Source of the DNA: Palaemon carinicauda
Lineage: Eukaryota; Arthropoda; Malacostraca; Decapoda; Palaemonidae
Length of the DNA stretch: 64,000 nucleotides
Reading direction: 5' to 3'
NCBI RefSeq assembly: GCF_036898095.1
Contig: NC_090751.1
Coordinates: 81,264,955 to 81,328,954 of the forward strand
Shown here: positions 53,701 to 64,000 of the stretch, in pieces
Layout: the number at the start of each line of letters is the position of its first letter
How positions within the stretch are numbered: the first letter of the stretch is position 1
Program-made: the position numbers and the translations under genes
Notes under the pieces: model-generated
Seen by the model: only the letters and a program-made list of their open reading frames with translations
What the model was told of the DNA's origin: nothing
Databases searched by the model: none

Positions 53701-55525
53701 AGGCCACAAACGCTAGGACAGGCACTCCCCCTGCGTTTCCACCAGTGGGGGGATGCCTACAAAGTTGCCCAGACAGGTGGAAGCAACTCGGGGCCGATTC
53801 CTGGACAATCTCCATGATTCGTCTAGGTTATCGCGTCCCGTTCATAACATTTCTACTTCCCCTGACCAGGAATCCAGTGTCAATAGACTCCCTTGCCATG
53901 GGATCGGCAAGGGGGCAGGCCCTTCGAGCAGAAGTCCAGACCCTGTTAAAGATGGCGCTCTCCAAGAGGTCCTCGACGAGTCCCCAAGCTTCTTCTGTCA
54001 ACTCTTTCTTGTAAGAAAGGTGTCTGGAGGCTGGAGACCAGTCATCGACCTCTCAGCCCTAAACAAGTTCGTCAAACAAACTCCGTTCAGCATGGAGACT
54101 GCAGACATGGTCAGACTAGCAGTAAGACCTCAGGACTTCATGTGTATACTGGACCTAAAGGAAGCGTACTTCCAGATCCTAGTCCATCCGTCTTCAAGGA
54201 AGTACAGTACTTAAGATTCAGCCTAGACAACAGAAAGTGCCAGTTCCAGGTTCTGTGCTTCGGTCTTTCCACAGCACCCCAAGTTTTCACCAGAGTGTTT
54301 GCTCTAGTGTCATCTTGGGCACACAGGATTGGCATCCGTCTCCTCCGTTATCTGGATGACTGGTTAATCCTAGGAGACTCGGTGTCAACCCTTCTTCAAC
54401 ACCGAGACAAACTTCTGAGACTTTGCCAGGATTTGGGGATCATGGTAAATCTCGAGAAGTCTTCTCTGCTTCCTACACAGAGACTGGTATACTTAGGCAT
54501 GATCATAGACACCAATCTCCATAAAGCCTTCCCATCAGACGACAGGATAACAAGGCTGAGAAAGGTCGCAAGACCCTTTCTCAGACAAGAAGAACTTCCA
54601 GCCCAAACATGGTTACTTCTCCTCAGTCACCTTTCATCGCTGGCCCGTCTAGTTCCCAATGGTCGCCTCAGGATGAGATCCCTCCAGTGGCAACTCAAGT
54701 CCCGGTGGAATCAAACTCGCGATTCCCCGGACATCTAGATCCCCATGGGATCAGGGGAACTGACAGACCTCCAGTGGTGAGTGACAGACAAGAACCTACG
54801 AAAGGGAGTGGATCTTCTCGTCCTGCCCCCGGATTGGATGCTGTTCTCAGACGCTTCAAAGAAAGGGTGGGGGGCCCACGTGCTGCACCACACGACCTCA
54901 GGCCTCTGGTCAGAGTCAGAAAAGTACCTCCACATAAATCTCCTAGAGATGAAGGCCGTTTTTCTGGCCCTTCAACAGTTCCAACAGTTCTTGGCAGGCC
55001 ACTTAGTGGTGGTGATGAGCGACAACACCACAGTAGTGGCTTACATCAACAAGCAAGGAGGTACTTTTTTGCAGCAGCTATCTCATCTAGCAGTAGAGAT
55101 ACTGAGATAGGCCAAAATCCACTCGATACCACTATCAGCACGCTTCATTCCGAGCAAAATGAATGTGCTCGCCGCCAATCTGAGCAGAGCATCTCAGATA
55201 GTAAGTACTAAGTGGTCATTGGATCATCTAGTAGCCAACAAAGTCCTGACTTTGTGGGGTTCTCCGACTGTGGATCTCTTCGCAACGGCCCTGAACTTAA
55301 GGCTCCCGCTGTATTGTTCCCTAGTCCCAGACCCCAGCAATGGTGGGACAACATCGACGTTTACGCCTTTCCCTCGTTCTGTCTGATGAGGAGGGTACTC
55401 AACAAGACCAGAACATCGGTCAATCTTTCAATGACCCTCATAGCTCCGCTATGGCATCACGCAGAATGGTTTCCAGACCTTCTGCAGCTCCTAACGGAGC
55501 CCCCAAGAGAACTCCCTCCATGACA
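53700..55525 (+). pseudogene. RT/RNase H/methyltransferase-like region, DIRS-B1
   Basis: The RT start is in one frame (FFCQLFLVRKVSGGWRPVID, MCILDLKEAYFQILVHPSSR) and shifts near 54205 to the next (LCFGLSTAPQVFTRVF, LRYLDDWLILGDS), so the YLDD box is intact. RNase H follows: FSDASKKGWGAH, LLEMKAVFLAL, MSDNTTVVAYINKQG. In-frame stops lie at about 54736, 54778 and 55108, and another frameshift near 55330, before VYAFPSFCLMRRVLNKTRTS of the methyltransferase-like part (DLFATALNLRL upstream of it). At least three stops and two frameshifts make it dead. Confidence 0.88.
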
Positions 55526-55559
55526 AAATGTACTCAAACAACCACATTCCAACATATTC

Positions 55560-56638
55560 CACAAAGCCGTAGCTTCGCTACGACTTCACGACTGGAGACC
55601 GTCCAGCATCTCCTCTCTGAGAGAGGATTTTTGCAACAAGTTGCAACTAGGATGGCTGGATACCTGCGAAAGTCATCAGCAGCAGTCTACCAAGCAAAGT
55701 GGAAAGTCTTCTGTGGTTGGTGTCGTTGAAGGGGTATCTCTCCACTCGATGCCACTATTCCAGCAATAGCGGAGTTCCTCGTGTATTTGCGTGAAGAAAT
55801 ATACCTGTCAGTCTCGGCAGTAAAAGGCTATCGCTCAGCCTTAAGCCTCGCCTTCAGACTGAAAGGAATGGACATTTCTTCATCGCTAGAACTTTCCTTA
55901 CTCATACAGAGTTATGAACTTGCCTGCCCTCAGTCAGAAGTGAGACCTTCCCCATGGAACGTGGTTCGAGTTCTCAGGTCTCTTAAGAGACCTCCCTATG
56001 AACCATTACGCCAGGCAACCAATTGCCACCTGACTTGGAAGACGGTGTTCCTGCTAGCTTTGGCTTTGGCCAAGCGAGTCAGTGAACTTCATGGTCTCTC
56101 ATACGACATCACCCATTCAAGGGAATGGGGAGAGGTAACGTTACGCTTCGTCCCTGAGTTTATTGCTAAGACTCAGAACCCAGGAGTAGTGGATCCACGT
56201 TTCGACTCCTTCCGGACTTCTAGTTTCCATACTGTAACAGATGACCCAGACCATCTCTTACTATGCCCAGTGAGGATTTTGAGGCTGTATCTTAAGAAAA
56301 CAGCCGCAGCCCGTCCTCGTGTGCCTGCACTATTTGTCAGCACAGGAAAGACTAAGAGGAGGGTCACCAAGAACACCATATCAGCGTGGATTTGCAAGGT
56401 CTTAGACCATGCACTGAATCCAGACCCTCCTCCGTCACGTCGCCCCAGAGCTCATGATGTCAGGGGCATAGCTACCTCCCTGGGTTTCAAGAGAAACTTT
56501 TCAGTGACGCAGGTTCTTCAAGCTGGGGTGTGGAATCGTCAGACCACATTCACATCCCACTACCTGCAAAACGTGACCAACAGGAGACTCGATACGTTCT
56601 CTATCGGTCCTGTGGTGGCTGCACAACAGCTGGTTTAA
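55560..56638 (+). pseudogene. Tyrosine recombinase, DIRS-B1, one in-frame stop
   Basis: The N-terminal part LETVQHLLSERGFLQQVATR ... VYQAKWKVFCGWCR ends in TGA at 55727-55729 and continues in the same frame, from Met 55781, for 285 open codons. Counting from 55781: Arg99 (AKRVSEL), His225 and Arg228 (HDVRG), Trp251 and Tyr261 (TSHYLQNV), a full catalytic set. It ends GPVVAAQQLV. Only one nonsense change separates it from an open frame, in contrast to the battered RT upstream. It sits 3' of RT as in family A. Confidence 0.87.
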
Positions 56639-56995
56639 AACCTCAAGCTCCTTATTGGAAAAGTAGCAGAAGGTTGAGGCCATTGTTACCTGGTTTTAGT
56701 CTGCGTGAATGAAAAGGTTTGACTGGCCCTTATTCTTTTCTTCATTCTCCCCTCTCTTGGGGAAAGCAGCATCCTGGGTTCTCTGCATAGCTGACCTCAA
56801 ACCACTGCAGGTAAACCATGCTCCCTTGTGCACCTAGTACCCTGACGAGGTGGTATTGGGAAAGCCCTAGTTACACAGTTTTTCCTTCTAAAGAACTCGG
56901 AATAACTTTACCAGGACAGTCACACTTCTACATACCTCAACACACAGCTTGTGTAGGCCGCTGACCTTGCATAGCAAGGTTTTAGCGAGGTGCAT
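56639..56995 (+). other. 3' non-coding region of DIRS-B1
   Basis: Matches the reverse complement of 30380-30780 (B2) and 36700-37100 (B3), including AATACCACCTCG-type and CACAGCTTG blocks. It stops at the Gypsy LTR near TTTTAGCGAGG. Confidence 0.8.
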
Positions 56996-57480
56996 GTGTA
57001 ATAAATGAAATAGTTAGTTATTACATGTTTAAAACACATGACGTAATATGTCATTGTGGATGAAGATGCTAGCGTGAGATTTGCTGTAGTCATATAAAAT
57101 CATAAACAGGATGTACTTTGCAGCCTCGGCAATGTAACATTTTTCTGAAACGTCAACACCAATGCATAGTGTGTGAAAGATTGTGTCGTCACCGGATGCA
57201 GGTGCCTTCCGAGAAAGAATGTAAAGTTTCCATATTGTGTTTAAATGCTAAGACAACTAAGCATACGATATCTGTGATATCGATAATTTAAGCAGTACAT
57301 ATCTATACTTCACCTGAATTGGTCATCCGACCAAACCAGCTCCACTCCTGTGATGGAGATGTTTAACTCTGTTGTTTTTAGAGAATAAATACTTTTTAAA
57401 GTTACTAAGATGAACTTCATTATCAAGACTTAACATCTTAAACAACACATACTCAATGTGTGCTTATAAAAGTAACACAC
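56996..57480 (+). repeat. 5' LTR of the Gypsy element (approximate)
   Basis: Starts near TGTGTAATAAATGAAATAG where homology to DIRS-B ends, and stops shortly before the primer site, near AAGTAACACA. It contains AATAAA at about 57384 and TATAAAAG at about 57465. Without the 3' LTR the edges are uncertain by several bases. Confidence 0.65.
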
Positions 57481-57487
57481 TAATAAA

Positions 57488-57499
57488 TGGTGGCAGCGG
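57488..57499 (+). promoter_or_regulatory. Primer-binding site for tRNA-Leu
   Basis: TGGTGGCAGCGG is complementary to the 3' end CCGCTGCCA-CCA of a eukaryotic leucine tRNA isoacceptor (from memory). It primes minus-strand DNA synthesis. The 12-base match sits immediately after the LTR. Confidence 0.8.
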
Positions 57500-58254
57500 T
57501 TAAACTCTACGAATCAGAGAAAGATCTTCAAGTAATTATAATAATAAACTCTAAGAATTAGAGGAAGATCTTCAAGACATCAAAATAAAGCTGTAAAAAC
57601 CAGAGAAAGATCTTCAAGAACTCAACGTTAATGAATCTACAATTTTGACTAAGTAACATAGTCCATCAAAATCTATAACATTTAATGAATGTTATACATA
57701 CAAACTGATGAACTGGATCTTCAATCAACATCCTAGGAAACCCAAGGACTGACATTCAACGCTTACAAAACATATCCAGGAAGCACTACATTTAACGGAA
57801 ACTCGAACGATACATCGCTAACAAACATCAAGAGAGAGAGAGGATGTGACGACATCACACAGAACCATATATAAGCTAAGTACAATTTTTCAAATTCATT
57901 CCAGTTTGGGCAGTGAAGTGTAGTTATCACGAGTCGTTAGTCGATTATTACTGGGGTGAGTGGTTTGCTAATCTTTTATTTTCCTTTCATTAAAGGAAAC
58001 TGTGTTCAACTCCGAATTCTCATCTAGAATTTTTTCTCTCTTTGTGCTAATTCCTTTTTCTTTCAGAAATTTACAGGAAATATCTTTGTGTTCGGTTTTC
58101 TTTCAGAAATTCTCGGGAAATGTCTTGGGATTAGTAACATTGTTTGGGGAATTTTGTTATACATATGCGTTTACACAGTGGACGTCTGTATTCATATAGA
58201 AATTTTGATAGAATTGCAAGGGGTCGAAGAGATAGGAAAAGAAATACAGCAGTC
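57500..58254 (+). other. Gypsy leader with three stem-loop-like repeats
   Basis: Three units ending AGAAAGATCTTCAAG or AGGAAGATCTTCAAG lie at 57505-57532, 57549-57576 and 57591-57618. The first two begin CTCT and contain AGAG, so each can form a small hairpin. They may be packaging signals (inference). The remainder is AT-rich; a TATATAAG box lies near 57868. Confidence 0.7.
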
Positions 58255-59337
58255 ATGACGCCCCCTGTGAGCCCCACCCCTGGACCTAGTGGCGTAGGCC
58301 AGACTAATCCTCCCCCAATTGTGACGTTTGTAAATGCCAGGTCTGCAATCCTTCCTTTTCAGGGTCGAGTCAATGGGTTCTTGCCTCAAAATGTGGAGTC
58401 ATGGATTTCATCCGTTGATGCCCATTTAAATGCCAAACAAATCGTAGACCCTTTTGTACAATTACAAGAAGCTAAAAGTTTTATAGATTTTTCTGAGGGG
58501 GATGCGAGTGCGTATTTAAGAGGTGTTTCATTTCAAGAAGCAGTTACCTGGGATGATTTCAAAGTTAGGTTACGCGCGGTCTATGGGGGTGAAGAAGCCT
58601 TGGATGTAGTATTAACGTTAAGAAATACACTTAATCAAGCCACTATGAATCGGCTTAATGTTATTGAGAGAGCAGCTCTCATAGCTGATAGGCTTAATGA
58701 ATATCAGGATATTTTAGGTAATTCCACTTGGGTTACTAGAGATAACATCTCCGTGAAAGATTTTTTACGATAAATGTATTTAACTTGCATGACACTTATG
58801 TTGCCTGAAGCTTTAGTGCTATGTTTTGATAAAAAGTTAACGCCTGCAAGTACGGAATTGGATGTATATAAACAGATAAAAAAACACATGTCTAAGTGTC
58901 CAGATCTTGATCCCGTGTTAACTCAAGTTTTTGCAAAGAATGAAACAAAGCCACAAACAGTGAACGTAGTTAATAATAGTCAAGTAGCGGGAATGACGTG
59001 TTATAATTGCAAACGTCAAGGTCACTTAAGCGCGGACTGCAGAACGAAATTCTGCTCAATTCATAATAGTTCAACTCATTCATACAATCAGTGTTACTCA
59101 CGTAAGACACAACAGAATCCCAGAAATACACAGTCAATTCCACAGTCAGTTCCATATGGAAATAAAAAGAAAAATCCTCATTTTAATAATAAGAAGAAAC
59201 AACCAAATGTCAATGCAGTTCAGAGTCCAAAGCAAACAAACACTTCTTCGAATATCGCTGAGCCTGGGTCGTCAAACCAGACCTCGCAAGGTCAGACTAA
59301 TTTTCAGAATGTGCAGAGCAAAGCAAATACCACATAG
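58255..59337 (+). pseudogene. Gypsy Gag, with in-frame TAA
   Basis: ATG at 58255 begins MTPPVSPTPGPSGV; the upstream frame from 58144 is probably leader. The capsid-like part is open to TAA at 58771-58773 and continues in the same frame to 59337. A CCHC zinc knuckle CYNCKRQGHLSADC is followed by a second Cys/His stretch (FCSIHNSSTHSYNQC) and a basic, Gln/Asn-rich tail. Gag coats the genomic RNA. The single stop is probably a mutation, since it splits capsid from nucleocapsid; stop suppression is less likely. Confidence 0.85.
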
Positions 59338-59381
59338 TTAACTCCAGAGGGGAAGAGAGTGATGTTGGGTCAAGGTCATTC

Positions 59382-60275
59382 ATGTCAACATCAATAGTAT
59401 TGAATAATCAATTTAATGTTTTATCAGATAATTGTGAAGCAATAGATTTTCCTATGAAACACACAGCCGAATTAAGTAAAACAGTGCATGCTCCCGTAGA
59501 TTTGCAACGAATTCATACGATAATAAGCCAAAATGAGTTACGACCAACCTTATATGCTGTAAACTTAGAACACAAATCCTTTACGTTATTTTTTGACTCT
59601 GGTAGTCCACGTAATATCATGGATTTGAAGACACATCATTTGTTGTTTTCGAACTTTCCGATTGAAAAATCCGGAGTTAGACTCTCAGGTATAGGAAATA
59701 ATGAATTAAATGTCATAGGCATAACTCATGTTCAATTCAAAGTCGGTAAACGCACGTTTGCCGATACATTTGTTGTTGTACAAAACATTGATATGTATCC
59801 AGCTGTAATTATAGGATACCCATCTATGGGAAATCAAAACATTATCTTAGCCCCTGCCAAGCACGACGTGTATATCAAAGGGAAATTCTATAAGTCTTCT
59901 AATACCTTAAAATCAGTTTTGGATAAAAAGGAGACGACAAATGTAACCGTAACGTAAGTTGAAGTACCAATAACTTGTCTCACTAATAAAGAAATAATAT
60001 ACGCGACCCAGCAGAATTCTCGTTCACCCGTAATATCATCTTGCACGCAATCTATTGAGCCAAACGTACCTTCGAATTTGATAGTGCAAATAAAGAAAAC
60101 ATTACCGGGGTCTGAAATATTAATCCTTTCCGACACTTTGAAAACTAACGGATTGTCTGTCACACAAGCTATTTATACAGTAGGCTCACATCAACAATGT
60201 AATATTGAAGTCTGTAATCATTTAAATAACACTTTAGTAATTCACAAAAATCAACATATCTTGGATGTACTGTAG
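59382..60275 (+). pseudogene. Gypsy protease region of Pol
   Basis: The frame is -1 relative to gag, as in many Gypsy gag-pol arrangements. The aspartic protease has FFDSGSPRNIMD (DSG active site) and, about 75 residues later, AVIIGYPSMG (the hydrophobic-Gly flap-partner motif). A TAA at 59955-59957 interrupts the frame, which then continues to 60275 with no further stop. A second frame change near 60270 leads into RT. The protease would cleave Gag and Pol precursors. Confidence 0.83.
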
Positions 60276-63103
60276 AAGTTTATAAACATCGTATTCTTAC
60301 CGATGCTGAAATCAATCACTCTCAATCAGTTGCGGATGAATCCCTTTTGCAATCTATTAAAAATAAAATCAATAAAGACATTCAAGACGAAGAAATTCAG
60401 CAGAAAATTTTTGGACTTTTAACTAAATATCATGATGTTTTTTCCACTACGGATGGATCCTTAGGAAAAACAGATGTGATCGAGCATCAAATAAGGTTAA
60501 AGGACAAGCAGAAAATTATCTATGTACCCTCGTACAGACTCCCTATGAAATTCCAGAATGAAATAAATGATGAAGTAGGTAAAATGCTAGAAGAAGGAGT
60601 CATTAGGAAATCAAACAGCCCTTACAATTTTCCTTTAATAGTTGTACCGAAAAAAGATCGAACATGGCGTATCTGCGTCGACTTCCGTCGTCTAAACGAG
60701 GAGACGATCCCTGATCGATTCCCAGTGCCATGTACTGACGATATTTTGTCTTTGTTAGGTCAAAATAAATATTTTACCAGTTTGGACTTACTTAAAGGCT
60801 TTCACCAGATATCATTAGAAGAAGATAGTATCCCATACACAGCCTTCAGCACAGCCAGGGGACATTATGAATTTTTACGGATGCCTTTTGGTTTACGTTG
60901 TGCTCCGATAACATTTACAAGAATGATTAACATAGTGTTTGGAGACTTGTTAGGGGATATATTGCATGCCTATATGGATGATCTTGTAATCTTTTCCAAC
61001 ACCTTAGAAGAACATCTACGTAAGTTAGAACTAGTACTACAGAGATTAAGACAACATAACTTAAGGGTAAAGATTAGTAAGTGTGAATTTTTCAAAACAG
61101 AATTAATATATTTGGGTTTCATGGTGTCAAGCCAAGGTCTTAAAGTAGTCCATGATAAGGTGTCGGCTATACGTAATTTTCCCATACCTACTAATGTCAA
61201 GGGAATACAGCAATTTCTGGGTTGTAGTGGATATTACAGGCGTTTTATACGCAACTATTCAATAATAGCCGCTCCTTTAACTGATCTTACGAAGAAGGGC
61301 GTAGATTTCATATGGTCTGAGCATCAACAGGCGTTTAATACCTTGAAAGATGAACTGTGTAGTTCTCCTATCTTAAAATTTCCTGACTTCGGTAAGGAAT
61401 TCTTCATTGCAACAGACGCCTCAGACTTAGGAGTCGGAGGGGTATTGCTTCAGCAATATGATAAACAATTTTTCCCGATAGCTTTCTATTCTCGAAAATT
61501 GAGAACTTCCGAAAGTAAGTATGCAGTAATAGACAAGGAAGGGCTAGCTATTGTTAATTCACTAGTGCATTTTAAGTTCATAATTTACGGTTATCCCGTT
61601 AAGGTTCTTACTGACCATAAACCACTAACCGAGTTCTTTAAAGGCTTCAACCACAGCCCTAAACGAACTCGGTGGCATTTGATCATTCAAGATTTTGGCG
61701 CAAGAATCGGGTATTTACCTGGGAAAGCAAATATCATTGCGGATGCATTATCACGCAACCCCGTGTCATCTTGTACGGAGCCTTTAGCTGAATTAATAGA
61801 TATATCAACATCCATGCCTATTGTTAAAACGATATCTGAACAAGAAGATTTAGGCTGGAGCGCTGAATTATTACAGACTGAGCAAAGAAAAGATCAGAAA
61901 ATAGAAACAATTATAAATGCTTTGAAAGGCAATCATAAGGAAAAGGGATATATAAAGTATAAGCAGCAGAATTATATAATCAAAGATGATATTCTGTGTA
62001 GGACTGTGACAAGGAAAACCCGCAATACACCACATGTAACTAACGACCAGGTAGTAGTACCAATCTCACTTATTTCCACTGTCCTGAATTGGTTGCATTC
62101 AAATCCATTACATGGACACCCGGGGTTCTCATTAATGTCACAGAAAGCCAAATCATTGTTTTATTGGCATACGATGCTTACAGATATAAAAAGACACATA
62201 GCTAATTGTCGCACATGTCAGGAAAACAAAGGGCATACGAAAACACCTGTCAGCCTAGGGGCTTATCCCGTGCCCAATCAACCCTTTGAAAGAATACATT
62301 TAGATTTGTTAACAGGATTTTACGAGTCAGACAGAGGAAATAAGCAACTCTTAGTAATTATAGATGCTTTAACTCAATACACAGAACTAATAGCGCTTAA
62401 AACTAAAACTGCGATTGAATGCGCTAGGAAGTTTTACGAGTGTTACATTTGTAAACATGGAATTCCACACATGATAATTTCAGACTCGGGTGGTGAATTT
62501 AATAATCACTTTCTTACCTCATTGTGTGAATTCCTTAGCATAAAGAAAATAAATACCATGATATATCACCCAGAGTCGAATGGGCTAGTGGAAAGAGCAA
62601 ATAGAAAAGTTTTAAATATATTAAGAGTAACACTAGGGGGATCAGACCCCAACTGGGATATTGCAATACCGGCGGCACTGAGTACTCTGAATCATTCATA
62701 TCATATATCAATTAAAATGTTACCGCATGAAGCATTGTATGGTACCCCAGTTAGAACACCTTTCCATGTATTAACGCCTACAACTAATCTATCAAATCCT
62801 TTAAAAGAATGTATAAATGCAAGCATAAGTCGATATGATATCCTTCGAAAGAATTTAAAAGAATCACAAGTCATAATGAAAAGGAATCATGATAAAATAG
62901 CGAAGCCAACTAAAACATATACCGTGGGTGATAACGTGTATATACAAATCAATGTGCGTAAAGGACTCAATTATAAACTAACACCTAAGTTTGAAGGCCC
63001 ATTTAACATTTTGGAAACATTAACGGCCAATAGGTTTAGAGTTCAAAACGTATCCCAACCCACGGATGAGAGAATAGTACCATTGGCTCACATAAGAAAT
63101 TAA
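60276..63103 (+). CDS. Gypsy Pol: reverse transcriptase, RNase H, integrase
   Basis: The longest uninterrupted frame in the window; 918 codons from Met 60347, with the frame extending upstream to about 60276. Residues from 60347: RT at about 60-260 with SLDLLKGFHQI (Asp147) and YMDD 209-212; RNase H at 350-470 with Asp357 in TDASDLG and IADALSRN at the end; integrase zinc finger His584, His589, Cys621, Cys624; catalytic core Asp653, Asp713, Glu749, with 35 residues between the last two (D,D35E); and a GPY/F-type module KFEGPFNILE at 881-890. All catalytic residues are present. It lacks its own start and depends on frames upstream that are broken in this copy. Confidence 0.93.
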
Positions 63104-63234
63104 AAATAAAAAGAAAAAAAAAAGAAAAAGGGATGGAAAGAAGTGAGGGAAAAATTTTTTATTTTATGTGATTAAAAGTTTTCTTCTTAATACAGGAGTA
63201 ATTACATATATTTTTCTCATTACAGGTTTCCAAG
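63104..63234 (+). promoter_or_regulatory. Pol-env spacer with splice acceptor
   Basis: A-rich then T-rich spacer. TTTTTCTCATTACAG ends at 63225, nine bases before the env-like ATG at 63235. Errantivirus-type envelopes are made from spliced RNA, which fits. The donor would lie in the leader or gag and was not identified. Confidence 0.7.
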
Positions 63235-64000
63235 ATGAATTTTTTGTTGTTGGGAGTGATATTGTTCGCTCAGACATTTTTCTCGTGTGGGATGAGCTCT
63301 AAAACTAAAAGTATAGATTTTAAATATGGCACTATAGTTGAAAGACAAGAAGACGTTTTTATTACATCGAGCAGCGTAGTTGTAGAAGTGAATATGCAAG
63401 CAATTTTTCTTCCAGAGAGTGATGTCACTAGCTTAAAAACCGCCATTTCAAGGTTTTCTGTCTCATTGGATGAGTTGCATAGGAGACATTTTCATTTGAC
63501 TACAGAGAGTTTGCTTGGATCGACATTAAAAGTTGCAGAGATGCTATCTGATGACTTGAAAAATAAGACTTACGAGACAGGATCTTTGGCTTATGACCTT
63601 TTGATGTGGACTGTAGGACACGAACATAAAGAAAGACGAAATCCATTTATTTATGCTGCATTAAACATCTTTGGGTCTATTGCAAGTTTAGGTTTAGGAA
63701 TTTCCAATCGTCTTAAGATTAGTAATCAAAATAAGAAAATTGACTTCTTGACTCATGAAGATGAATTGATTATGTCAGAACTAAGGAATCAGTTAGCTTC
63801 GATCAATCAAATTATGGATTTAGTAAATTAACATTCAAATAATATCATTCAGATTATGGAAGTACAGAATTTGTTGGCAACGTTAACGTATTATGATTCA
63901 AAGATAGATCACATACATAACAGAATTGCACATTTCATTGAGAAATCCAAGGATTATATAGAAGCTATCACGTTAGCAACTAAAGGTGTACTGTCGCCCC
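63235..64000 (+). pseudogene. Envelope-like glycoprotein gene of the Gypsy element (broken, cut by window end)
   Basis: ATG follows the acceptor at 63225. Residues 1-19 form a hydrophobic signal peptide. A basic cluster at 131-135 (HKERR) is followed by a hydrophobic, Gly-containing segment at about 136-156, the layout of a class I-type cleavage site and fusion peptide. Heptad-like helical sequence comes next. A possible N-glycosylation site (NKT) lies near residue 110. A TAA at 63829-63831 interrupts it, with the same frame open beyond it to the window end. The transmembrane part is not visible. The call as env rests on position, signal peptide, splice signal and layout, not on a recognised family signature. 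Confidence 0.7.

Larger units (their letters stand above)
49406..56995 (+). mobile_element. DIRS-like retrotransposon, family B copy 1, interrupted by Gypsy
   Basis: The 5' tip at 49406 is TTTGTTCCGTAACTAGAATA, the same as the inner half of the ICRs of B2 and B3. Order: ITR, leader, gag, RT/RNase H, YR, 3' region. The 3' region runs to about 56995, where the LTR of the Gypsy element begins; the remaining tip, ICR and second ITR should lie beyond that element, outside the window. Confidence 0.88.
56996..64000 (+). mobile_element. Ty3/Gypsy retrotransposon with envelope-like gene (3' part outside window)
   Basis: LTR, tRNA-Leu primer site, leader, gag, protease, RT-RNase H-integrase and env-like ORF in the classical order, inserted in the 3' region of DIRS-B1. 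Gag, protease and pol lie in three frames, and several in-frame stops exist, so this copy is damaged. The second LTR lies beyond 64000. An envelope-like gene is typical of errantivirus-type Gypsy elements. Confidence 0.92.

Noticed and set aside
58144..58254. Upstream 37 codons of the Gypsy gag frame
   Set aside because: ATG at 58255 gives the Pro-rich gag-like start; the upstream part looks like leader sequence.

Overview
The window looks like a repeat-rich invertebrate genome segment, most probably from a decapod crustacean. That assignment is inference. It rests on spliceosomal signals, microsatellites, DIRS-like retrotransposons, an RTE-type LINE, a Tigger relic, and repeat families I remember from shrimp and crab sequence. 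I see no prokaryotic gene, CRISPR array or complete host gene. Nearly everything readable is mobile DNA. The one host-gene candidate is a single 128-nt exon on the minus strand at 35826-35953.

Layout. (1) 1-8629: DIRS-like element, called family A copy 1 here, minus strand, with gag, RT/RNase H and tyrosine recombinase (YR) all open; its left tip lies outside the window. (2) 8629-10407: half of a pogo-like MITE and a gag fragment of a second DIRS family (B4). (3) 11137-13922: dead Tigger transposase split by two copies of a repeat with an AAT tail, followed by a piggyBac-like MITE at 14616-14921. (4) 15850-21832: DIRS family D, apparently without an RT. (5) 21833-28500: DIRS family C, scrambled by an inverted junction, abutting D within a few bases. 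(6) 28808-33077: pogo-type terminal repeats enclosing DIRS fragment B2. (7) 33128-35399: 5'-truncated LINE. (8) 35400-36175: the candidate exon and its flanks. (9) 36176-37155: DIRS terminus B3 carrying a small retroposon. (10) 37156-39919: unrecognised sequence. (11) 39920-48750: family A copy 2, complete end to end but with broken gag and RT. (12) 48751-49405: a tRNA-derived SINE head and a gag-like Cys exon. (13) 49406-56995: DIRS family B copy 1 (B1), plus strand, decayed gag and RT but a nearly intact YR. (14) 56996-64000: Ty3/Gypsy element with tRNA-Leu primer site, gag, protease, RT-RNase H-integrase and a spliced envelope-like gene, inserted into the 3' end of B1 and running off the window.

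How the parts work together. In each DIRS element gag packages RNA, RT/RNase H copies it, and YR inserts the circular product. The inverted terminal repeats (ITRs) and the internal complementary region (ICR) allow the circle to close. Families A, B, C and D all show the ICR rule: an internal block equals the reverse complement of the left end followed by that of the right end. The Gypsy element instead uses LTRs, a tRNA primer and a DDE integrase, and appears to make its envelope-like protein from a spliced RNA.

Family names A-D are labels used only in this report. Boundaries of decayed elements are read by eye and may be off by tens of bases.
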